Shown here one piece after another: positions 57,869 through 64,000 of a stretch of DNA of 64,000 bases. The stretch comes from Streptomyces sp. RB17 (lineage in GTDB: Bacteria > Actinomycetota > Actinomycetes > Streptomycetales > Streptomycetaceae). How positions within the stretch are numbered: position 1 is the first letter of the stretch; each line of letters starts with the position of its first letter. Below the pieces are notes generated by a model. That model worked only from the letters and a program-made list of their open reading frames with translations, was not told where the DNA came from and did no database searches. Made by a program: the position numbers and the translations under genes. The stretch covers positions 434,001 to 498,000 of the forward strand of contig NZ_WEGL01000009.1 in assembly GCF_009604455.1 (NCBI RefSeq), given 5' to 3'.

Positions 57869-60800
57869 ATGCGCTTTCGCGGGAAGTCGATCCGCCGGAA
57901 GATCGTGGCGCTGCTTCTCGTGCCGCTGGTGTCCCTGACCGCCATCTGGGGCTTCGCAACGGTACTCACCGGGCGTGAGGTCGCCCGGCTGTTCCAGGTG
58001 ACGGACGTCAAGCAGGACATCGGCTATCCCGCCGAGGACACCGTCCGCGAACTGCAGCAGGAGCGTCGCCAGACCCTCGTCTACCTCGCCGACCCGAGAG
58101 CCGCCGACGCCCTCTCCGCGCTGCAGCGCACCCGCGCCGCCACCGACCGGGCGATCGCCAGGATCCGCAAGAACGCCGGCGACCACGACGTCGTCGACGG
58201 CATGGACGCGGACGACAGCGAACGTCTCACCGCCGTCCTGGACGCCTTCGACGGCCTCGGAGACCTGCGCCACGGCGTGGAGCAGGGCACGGTCACCCGC
58301 GCCCAGGCCTACGGCCTCTACAACCGCCTGGTCGACCCCTGTTTCACCCTGTTCGCCGCCCTCGAAGGCATCGACGACGTCGACCTGGACGCGCAGGAAC
58401 GCGCGCTGGTCAACGTCAGCCGCGCCCGTGAGCTGCTCTCCCGCGAGGACGCCCTGCTCGGCTCCTCCCTCGTCGTGGGTCGGCTCACCCGCGAAGAGAC
58501 CCGTGACATCTCCGACCTCGCCGCCCAGCGCACCGTCCTGTACGACGTCAGCCTGCCGCTGCTGCCGGCCGCCGAGCGCGAACGCTACGAGCGCTTCTGG
58601 AAGAACGCCACCACGGCCCCGCTGCGCACGGCCGAACAGACTGTCATCGACACGGACTCCGGCACGCCACGCGGAGTCACCGCACAGGGCTGGGACTCCG
58701 CGGCCGCGAACGTCCTGACCGAACTCGGCACCCTCGACGACCAGGTCGGCGACCGCCTCCAGGGCCGTACCCACCCGGTGGCCATGGGCGTCATCCTGCA
58801 GGCGGCCGTCGCGGGCCTCCTCGGTCTGGTCGCGCTCGTGCTCTCCGTCGTCCTGTCGGTCCGGATCGGCCGCGGCCTCATCCGCGACCTGCGCCAGCTG
58901 CGGCTGGAGGCGCACGAGGCCTCCGGCGTCCGGCTGCCCAGCGTGATGCGCCGGCTGTCCGCGGGCGAGCAGGTCGACGTCGAGACCGAGGTGCCGCGCC
59001 TCGAGTACGACAAGAACGAGATGGGCGAGGTCGGCCAGGCCCTCAACACCCTCCAGCGGGCCGCCGTCGAGGCCGCCGTCAAACAGGCCGAACTGCGCTC
59101 CGGAGTCTCCGAGGTCTTCGTCAACCTCGCCCGCCGCAGCCAGGTGCTGCTGCACAAGCAGCTCACGCTCCTCGACACCATGGAACGCCGGACCGAGGAC
59201 ACCGACGAACTCGCCGACCTCTTCCGCCTGGACCACCTCACCACCCGGATGCGCCGGCACGCCGAGGGCCTGGTGATCCTCTCCGGCGCCGCGCCCTCCC
59301 GGCAGTGGCGCCGCCCGGTGCAGCTGATGGACGTCGTACGCGCCGCCGTCGCCGAGGTCGAGGACTACGAACGCATCGAGGTACGGCGGCTGCCCCGCGT
59401 CGCCGTCACCGGCCCGGCCGTCGCCGATCTCACCCACCTCGCGGCCGAACTGCTGGAGAACGCCACGGTGTTCTCGCCCCCGCACACCGCCGTCCAGGTC
59501 GTCGGCGAACGGGTGGCCAACGGCTTCACGCTGGAGATCCACGACCGGGGTCTCGGTATGACGGCCGAGGCGCTGCTGGACGCCAACCTGCGCCTCGCCG
59601 AGACCCCCGAGTTCGAACTGTCCGACACCGACCGGCTCGGCCTGTTCGTGGTCAGCCGCCTCGCCCAGCGCCAGAACGTCCGGGTCTCCCTCCAGCCGTC
59701 GCCCTACGGCGGCACCACCGCGGTCGTCTTCATCCCCGACGCGCTGCTGAGCGACGAGGTACCCGACACCAACGGCCTCGGTTTCCGCCTCGACCGGGAC
59801 CGCCCCGTGAGGGGGATCGGGCCGGCGGGCCGTGGCGCCGGACGGTCCGCGGCGCCGGCGCAGCTGCCCGGTGTGCCGACCTCACTGCTGGACGGCCCGG
59901 TCGAACTGGAGGCGCCGGTGGATCTCGACGCCATCGACGCCTTCCCCGGCGTCCTGGACGAGGACAGCGAGCGCGGCGGACTGTTCCGGCCCCGCCGCTC
60001 CCGCACCCGCGCCGACGAGCAGGCACCGTCGCCGTCCGCCGACCGTGCGTCACACGAAGAGGCCGACGACCGCGGACCCGTACCGCTGCCGCGCAGGCAG
60101 ACCCCCAAACTGGTCAGCTCGCACGGCAGGCCCGTCCCCGACCAGCGCCCCCACCGCGACGAACCGGACCAGCAGCCCGCCGCCGCCCCCGGCCGCCCCG
60201 GACCGGCCGGACCGGCCCCGCTTCCCTCCCGCCGCCGCCCCACCACGTCCCACCGCCCCGCGGTACCCACCGACCGGGTCAAGGAACGGGATGCGGCTTC
60301 CGCCGAGCTCTCCGACCGGGTCGAGGGGCGGGATGCGGCTTCTGCCGAACTCGCCGATCGGGTCCGGGAACGGGACGCGGCTCCCGCCGAACTCACCGAC
60401 CGGGTCCAGGAACACGAGGCAGCCGCCGCCGAAGTCGCCGGCGCGGGGCCCGACGTCCCTGCGCTGCCCCGGCGTACCCCACCAGCCGATCCCGCCGCGG
60501 AGGTCACCGGCACCGGGCCCGACGTCCCCGCCCTGCCCCGGCGCCCCCGGCCGGCCGAGCCCGCCGGCGGCCCGGGTGCCACGGGCCGGTCCGGCGCCGG
60601 ACCGGTCGAAGACGCCGACGCGGAGCCCCGTCCCGGCGACATCCCCGGTCACCCGGCCACACAGCCGGCCGTCGGCGCGTCGGGCGACGAGCCGGTCACC
60701 GGGCCCCTGCCCCGGCGCGTCCGTCAGGCCAGCCTCGCCCCCCAGCTCAAGCAGGACACCGCGCAGCGCGCCGACCGCGCGGCGCAGCCCGCCGACCGCG

Positions 60801-60931
60801 ACGCCGAGGAGGTCCGCAGCCGGATGGCCTCGCTGCAGCGCGGCTGGCAACGCGGCCGGGAGGAGAACGCCGGGGGCGACGGAGACCACAACGGCACAGC
60901 ACGAGGAACGACTAAGGGGGACGGTCGATGA
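57869..60931 (+). CDS. cvnA: Conservon sensor kinase-like protein CvnA
   Basis: A 1020-residue membrane protein heading a conservon. Two membrane helices (about 14-36 and 306-332) flank an extracytoplasmic region of about 270 residues resembling a nitrate/nitrite-sensing (NIT) domain. A HAMP-like linker follows, then the DHp-like LDHLTTRMRRHAEGL and an HATPase domain with N box HLAAELLENATVF, G boxes DRGLGMT and DRLGLFVVSRLA. A classical phosphoacceptor His/response-regulator pair is not evident; CvnA proteins are thought to signal to the CvnD GTPase. The last about 360 residues are a Pro/Arg-rich disordered tail with tandem repeats. The ATG of MRFRGKSIRRK is chosen over an ATG at 57821. Confidence 0.92.
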   Translation: MRFRGKSIRRKIVALLLVPLVSLTAIWGFATVLTGREVARLFQVTDVKQDIGYPAEDTVRELQQERRQTLVYLADPRAADALSALQRTRAATDRAIARIRKNAGDHDVVDGMDADDSERLTAVLDAFDGLGDLRHGVEQGTVTRAQAYGLYNRLVDPCFTLFAALEGIDDVDLDAQERALVNVSRARELLSREDALLGSSLVVGRLTREETRDISDLAAQRTVLYDVSLPLLPAAERERYERFWKNATTAPLRTAEQTVIDTDSGTPRGVTAQGWDSAAANVLTELGTLDDQVGDRLQGRTHPVAMGVILQAAVAGLLGLVALVLSVVLSVRIGRGLIRDLRQLRLEAHEASGVRLPSVMRRLSAGEQVDVETEVPRLEYDKNEMGEVGQALNTLQRAAVEAAVKQAELRSGVSEVFVNLARRSQVLLHKQLTLLDTMERRTEDTDELADLFRLDHLTTRMRRHAEGLVILSGAAPSRQWRRPVQLMDVVRAAVAEVEDYERIEVRRLPRVAVTGPAVADLTHLAAELLENATVFSPPHTAVQVVGERVANGFTLEIHDRGLGMTAEALLDANLRLAETPEFELSDTDRLGLFVVSRLAQRQNVRVSLQPSPYGGTTAVVFIPDALLSDEVPDTNGLGFRLDRDRPVRGIGPAGRGAGRSAAPAQLPGVPTSLLDGPVELEAPVDLDAIDAFPGVLDEDSERGGLFRPRRSRTRADEQAPSPSADRASHEEADDRGPVPLPRRQTPKLVSSHGRPVPDQRPHRDEPDQQPAAAPGRPGPAGPAPLPSRRRPTTSHRPAVPTDRVKERDAASAELSDRVEGRDAASAELADRVRERDAAPAELTDRVQEHEAAAAEVAGAGPDVPALPRRTPPADPAAEVTGTGPDVPALPRRPRPAEPAGGPGATGRSGAGPVEDADAEPRPGDIPGHPATQPAVGASGDEPVTGPLPRRVRQASLAPQLKQDTAQRADRAAQPADRDAEEVRSRMASLQRGWQRGREENAGGDGDHNGTARGTTKGDGR
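60272..60439 (+). repeat. 42-bp tandem repeat in cvnA tail
   Basis: Four in-frame units of 42 bp starting at 60272, 60314, 60356 and 60398, consensus DRVxERDAAxAEL(T/A/S). A second pair of longer repeats (GPDVPALPRR) follows. Confidence 0.9.
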
Positions 60932-61362
60932 CCGCACCGAAGGCGACCGGCCACACGGCGACCGACAAGGGACAGCTGAACTGGCTCCTGGACGACCTGG
61001 TCGACCGGGTCGCCAGTATCCGCAAGGCCGTCGTCCTGTCCGGCGACGGGCTCCCGACGGGGGTGTCCAAGGACCTGACCCGCGAGGACGGCGAGCATCT
61101 GGCCGCCGTCGCATCCGGCTTCCACAGCCTCGCCAAGGGCGTGGGACGGCACTTCGACGCCGGCGGTGTCCGGCAGACGGTGGTCGAGCTGGACGACGCC
61201 TTCCTCTTCGTCACCGCCGCCGGGGACGGCAGCTGCCTCGCCGTCCTCTCCGACGCCGACTCCGATGTCGGACAGGTCGCCTACGAGATGACGCTCCTGG
61301 TCAAGCGGGTCGGCACGCATCTGGGCACCGCTCCGCGCACCGATCTGCCCGCAGGCGGGTAG
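60928..61362 (+). CDS. cvnB: Conservon roadblock/LC7 protein CvnB
   Basis: A 144-residue protein with the roadblock/LC7 (MglB-like) fold: LNWLLDDLVDRVASIRKAVVLSGDGLPTGVSKDL, then ELDDAFLFVTAAGDGSCLAVLSDADSDVGQVAYEMTLLV. Roadblock proteins dimerise and can act as GTPase-activating or exchange partners, here presumably for CvnD. The ATG overlaps the cvnA stop, so translation is coupled. Confidence 0.95.
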   Translation: MTAPKATGHTATDKGQLNWLLDDLVDRVASIRKAVVLSGDGLPTGVSKDLTREDGEHLAAVASGFHSLAKGVGRHFDAGGVRQTVVELDDAFLFVTAAGDGSCLAVLSDADSDVGQVAYEMTLLVKRVGTHLGTAPRTDLPAGG

Positions 61363-61371
61363 TGGGATGAC

Positions 61372-61767
61372 ATGAGCGCAGACGGTCAGGGAAGAAACCA
61401 CTGGTTCGACGACGAGGCCGGACCGGTCGTCCGTCCGTACGCCATGACACGCGGCCGTACCACGAGTCCGGCCCAGCACCGGCTCGATCTGATCGCGGTG
61501 GTCGTCACGGAACCCGGCGCGGGCGATCCGGAAACGGATCCGGCGCTGTCGCCCGAGCACGTGGAGATCGTCGGGCTCTGCCGCCGCTCACCGCAGTCCG
61601 TCGCCGAACTCGCCGCCGGCCTCGACCTGCCGACCGGCGTGGTACGGGTGCTCATCGGCGACCTGGTGCACGCGGAACTCGTCCATGTCACGCGCCCGGT
61701 GCCACCGGCCGACCTGCCGGACGAGAGCATTCTGCGCGACGTGATCAACGGCCTCCGGGCGCTGTGA
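61372..61767 (+). CDS. cvnC: Conservon DUF742 protein CvnC
   Basis: A 131-residue DUF742 protein. The core PYAMTRGRTTSPAQHRLDLIAVV near the start and HVEIVGLCRRSPQSVAELAAGLDLPTGVVRVLIGDLVHAELV, a winged-helix-like fold, match the family well. It lies 9 bp after cvnB and 39 bp before cvnD. Its biochemical role in the conservon is not known; it may link the membrane sensor to the GTPase. Confidence 0.95.
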   Translation: MSADGQGRNHWFDDEAGPVVRPYAMTRGRTTSPAQHRLDLIAVVVTEPGAGDPETDPALSPEHVEIVGLCRRSPQSVAELAAGLDLPTGVVRVLIGDLVHAELVHVTRPVPPADLPDESILRDVINGLRAL

Positions 61768-61806
61768 CCCGTCAGGCAAGACCCCCTCGAGCAGGAGAAG
61801 AAACCG

Positions 61807-62415
61807 ATGATCTCCGGGCGTTCTGAGCGCGGCAAGCCCCCGGTCGAGCCCGTCACGCTCAAGATCCTGGTGGCCGGCGGCTTCGGCGTGGGCAAGACGA
61901 CCCTCGTCGGCGCGGTCAGCGAGATCAGGCCGCTGCGCACCGAGGAACTGCTCAGCGAGGCCGGTCGCCCGGTCGACGACACCAGCGGGGTGGAGGCCAA
62001 GCACACCACCACCGTGGCCATGGACTTCGGCCGTATCACCCTGCGCGAGGACCTCGTGCTGTACCTCTTCGGCACGCCCGGGCAGGAGCGGTTCTGGTTC
62101 ATGTGGGACGAGTTGTCCGAGGGCGCGCTCGGTGCCGTCGTCCTCGCTGACACACGGCGTCTCGAGGACTGCTTCGCCGCCGTCGACTACTTCGAGCGGC
62201 GTGCCATCCCCTTCCTCGTCGGCGTCAACTGCTTCGAGGAAGCCTCCCGTTACCCGGCCGACACGGTCCGCCAGGCCCTCGACCTGGACGACGGCGTACC
62301 CGTCCTGCTGTGCGACGCGCGGGAGCGGGAGTCGGTCAAGGAGGTGCTGATCGGAGTCGTCCGGCACGCGATGGACCAGCGCGCGGCCGACCGCCGCCGG
62401 GCCACCCTCGGCTGA
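61807..62415 (+). CDS. cvnD: Conservon small GTPase CvnD
   Basis: A 202-residue ATP/GTP-binding protein. G1 is GGFGVGKTTLVGAV (about 23-36), the switch-region Thr is in KHTTTVAMDFG, G3 is FGTPGQERFWFMW, and the G4 position reads VGVNCF in place of NKxD, usual for this family. It resembles MglA-type GTPases, with CvnB as the expected roadblock partner. GCAGGAGAAGAAACCG precedes the ATG. The operon ends at a strong hairpin; the P450 gene sometimes found as a fifth member is absent. Confidence 0.95.
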   Translation: MISGRSERGKPPVEPVTLKILVAGGFGVGKTTLVGAVSEIRPLRTEELLSEAGRPVDDTSGVEAKHTTTVAMDFGRITLREDLVLYLFGTPGQERFWFMWDELSEGALGAVVLADTRRLEDCFAAVDYFERRAIPFLVGVNCFEEASRYPADTVRQALDLDDGVPVLLCDARERESVKEVLIGVVRHAMDQRAADRRRATLG

Positions 62416-62423
62416 CCCACGGG

Positions 62424-62461
62424 CACGGCCCGTACCCCCGCCGACCGGGGTACGGGCCGTG
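62424..62461. terminator. Terminator after the conservon
   Basis: A 15-bp perfect stem (CACGGCCCGTACCCC at 62424-62438 with its complement at 62447-62461) and an 8-base loop, 9 bp past the cvnD stop. It can act in both directions. Confidence 0.92.
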
Positions 62462-62476
62462 GTCCGTGCGGAGCCG

Positions 62477-62555
62477 TCACACGCGTGTGCCGCATGAGGA
62501 GCTTTCACGCGCGCGTGCCGAGTGAAGAACCTTCACGCGCGCGTGCCGCGCGTCC
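62477..62555. repeat. Three 28-bp tandem repeats with internal palindromes
   Basis: Units start at 62477, 62505 and 62533 (the last partial), sharing TCACGCGCGCGTGCCG with variation. Each holds a palindrome (ACACGCGTGT in the first, CACGCGCGCGTG in the others). They fill the space between the conservon terminator and the glpK stop. Confidence 0.85.
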
Positions 62556-64000
62556 TTACGCGCCGTCCTGCTCCTCCAGCCAGCCGAAGCTCTTCTCCAC
62601 GGCCTTGCGCCAGTTGCGGTACTGGCGGTCGCGTACCGACGGCTCCATCGCCGGAGTCCACTGTGCGTCCTGCCGCCAGTGCGACTTCAGCTCGTCCAGG
62701 TCGTTCCACACGCCCGTCGCCAGGCCGGCCGCGTAGGCGGCGCCCAGGCAGGTCGTCTCCGACACCCGTGGCCGGATCACCGGGACCCCGAGGACGTCCG
62801 CCTGGTGCTGCATGAGCAGGTTGTTCTTCGTCATGCCGCCGTCGACCTTCAGGGTGGTGATCCGCACCCCGGAGTCCTGGTACATGGCGTCCACGACCTC
62901 CCGGGTCTGCCAGCTCGTCGCCTCCAGCACCGCGCGCGCGAGATGGGCCTTGGTGACGTACCGGGTGAGGCCGGTGACGACACCCCGCGCGTCGGAGCGC
63001 CAGTACGGCGCGAACAGGCCCGAGAACGCGGGCACGATGTAGGCGCCGCCGTTGTCCTCGACGCTCGCCGCCAGCGTCTCGATCTCGTCGGCGCTGCTGA
63101 TGATCCCGAGCTGGTCGCGGAACCACTGGACCAGCGCGCCCGTTATCGCGATGGACCCCTCGAGGCAGTACACCGGCGCCTCGCCGCCGATCTTGTAGCC
63201 CATCGTCGTGAGCAGCCCGCTCTTGGACGGCACCGGCCGGTTGCCGGTGTTCAGCAGCAGGAAGCTGCCGGTGCCGTAGGTGTTCTTGGCGGTGCCCACG
63301 TCGTAGCAGGCCTGCCCGAAGACGGCTGCCTGCTGGTCGCCCAGCGCGGAGGCCACGGGCACCCCGGCGAGCTGCCCGACCGCGGTGCCGTACACCTCTG
63401 CGGAGGACCTGATCTCGGGCAGCACCGCCTCGGGCAGGTTCATGGCGGAGAGGATGGCGGGATCCCACTGCAGTGTCTGAAGGTTCATCAGCATGGTGCG
63501 GCCGGCGTTCGTGACGTCGGTGACGTGCCGGCCGCCCTCGGTGCCCCCGGTGAGGTTCCAGATCAGCCAGGAGTCGATGGTCCCGAAGGCGATCTCGCCG
63601 CGTTCGGCCCGCTCCCTCAGTCCGGGCACATGGTCCAGCAGCCAGGCCGCCTTGGGCCCGGAGAAGTAGCTGGCCAGCGGCAGCCCGGTCTGCTCACGGA
63701 AGCGGTCCTGGCCGTCCGTTCCGCCCAGTTCGTTGCACAGGGCGGCGGTACGGGTGTCCTGCCAGACGATCGCGTTGTGCACCGGCTTGCCCGTGGCGCG
63801 GTCCCACAGGACGGTCGTCTCCCGCTGGTTGGTGATGCCGAGCGCGCTCAACTGGTCGGCGCGCAGCCCGGCCTTGGCGAGCGCCCCGGCCACCACGGCC
63901 TGCACCTTGGACCAGATCTCGGTCGCGTCGTGCTCCACCCAGCCCGGCTTCGGGAAGATCTGGCGGTGCTCGCGCTGGTCGACGGCGACGATGGCCCCGC
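62556..64000 (-). CDS. glpK: Glycerol kinase GlpK (5' end outside window)
   Basis: About 480 residues are visible; the frame stays open to the window edge (IVAVDQREHRQIFPKPGWVEHD is still coding), so about 25-30 N-terminal residues are missing. It phosphorylates glycerol with ATP to glycerol-3-phosphate. FGGY-family features: GITNQRETTVLWDRATGKP with the substrate Arg/Glu, GTIDSWLIWNLTGG, NTYGTGSFLLLNTG and the second signature YIVPAFSGLFAPYW. The C-terminal ATP-side VDGGMTKNNLLMQHQADVLG is intact. An operon with a glycerol facilitator upstream is usual but cannot be checked here. Confidence 0.97.
   Translation of the reverse strand, partial: GAIVAVDQREHRQIFPKPGWVEHDATEIWSKVQAVVAGALAKAGLRADQLSALGITNQRETTVLWDRATGKPVHNAIVWQDTRTAALCNELGGTDGQDRFREQTGLPLASYFSGPKAAWLLDHVPGLRERAERGEIAFGTIDSWLIWNLTGGTEGGRHVTDVTNAGRTMLMNLQTLQWDPAILSAMNLPEAVLPEIRSSAEVYGTAVGQLAGVPVASALGDQQAAVFGQACYDVGTAKNTYGTGSFLLLNTGNRPVPSKSGLLTTMGYKIGGEAPVYCLEGSIAITGALVQWFRDQLGIISSADEIETLAASVEDNGGAYIVPAFSGLFAPYWRSDARGVVTGLTRYVTKAHLARAVLEATSWQTREVVDAMYQDSGVRITTLKVDGGMTKNNLLMQHQADVLGVPVIRPRVSETTCLGAAYAAGLATGVWNDLDELKSHWRQDAQWTPAMEPSVRDRQYRNWRKAVEKSFGWLEEQDGA

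Noticed and set aside
60272..60439. Regular repeats considered as a CRISPR array
   Set aside because: The units are directly adjacent without variable spacers and lie in frame inside cvnA.
62477..62555. Short repeats considered as a CRISPR array or attachment site
   Set aside because: No spacers, only three units, no cas or integrase genes.

Overview
The window looks like a chromosomal core segment of a Streptomyces species. GC content is very high, third codon positions are almost all G or C, GTG and TTG starts are common, and the gene set is typical of the genus: long-form HisG, RbpA, Ppm1, FxsA, a complete four-gene conservon, and a GH18 chitinase with a DasR-like promoter. There is no integrase, transposase, rRNA, tRNA or CRISPR array. 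Assignments rest on reading the sequence by eye; no database search was run. || Layout. 1-1.7 kb: end of a histidine operon (hisE, hisG) and a PH-domain membrane protein. 1.9-4.3 kb: two coupled CNNM/CorC-type membrane proteins, then a DUF6461-like protein and a strong two-way terminator. 5.1-9.5 kb: one very large secreted multidomain protein on the minus strand, with golvesin-like and NucA/NucB-like parts. 9.9-14.2 kb: a four-gene overlapping operon (lipoprotein, adaptor with a peptidoglycan-binding domain, MacB-like ATPase, FtsX-like permease). 14.2-15.3 kb: a lipoprotein and a secreted I36-type protease inhibitor. 15.4-19.5 kb: an EccA-like AAA+ ATPase behind a candidate small RNA, a uridine kinase and a helical-repeat protein. 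19.6-25.0 kb: amino acid permease, Tat-exported C39-like peptidase, a 48-residue membrane protein, a TetR regulator and chitinase. 25.4-32 kb: acyl-CoA dehydrogenase, a DUF7064-like protein, a phosphotransferase, a Cys-motif protein, an Lrp regulator and an amidohydrolase. 32.5-39.1 kb: ppm1, fxsA, rbpA, a UMF1-type MFS transporter, GDPD, and a YczE/MocR divergent pair. 39.3-43.6 kb: an FtsK-like protein with a defective Walker A motif and a small membrane partner, an ankyrin protein and a HEAT-repeat protein. 43.7-47.5 kb: two glycosyltransferases and an SGNH hydrolase in one overlapping operon. 47.9-49.5 kb: a hydro-lyase and a GntR regulator, divergent. 49.6-56.9 kb: a three-gene operon that looks like a kleisin / MukE-like / SMC-like (MukBEF- or Wadjet-like) complex. 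57.9-62.4 kb: a conservon (cvnABCD). The window ends inside glpK on the minus strand. || How the parts work together. Translationally coupled stops and starts (ATGA or GTGA) tie together the CNNM pair, the ABC operon, the YczE/GDPD pair, the glycosyltransferase/SGNH set and cvnA/cvnB. The best candidate for a little-described system is the SMC-like operon, which lacks any visible JetD-type nuclease. Next are the large secreted nuclease-like protein, the possible small RNA in front of the EccA-like ATPase, and the non-canonical FtsK-like protein. Several clean palindromes (upstream of rbpA, between hydro-lyase and GntR, between YczE and MocR) are likely operators.
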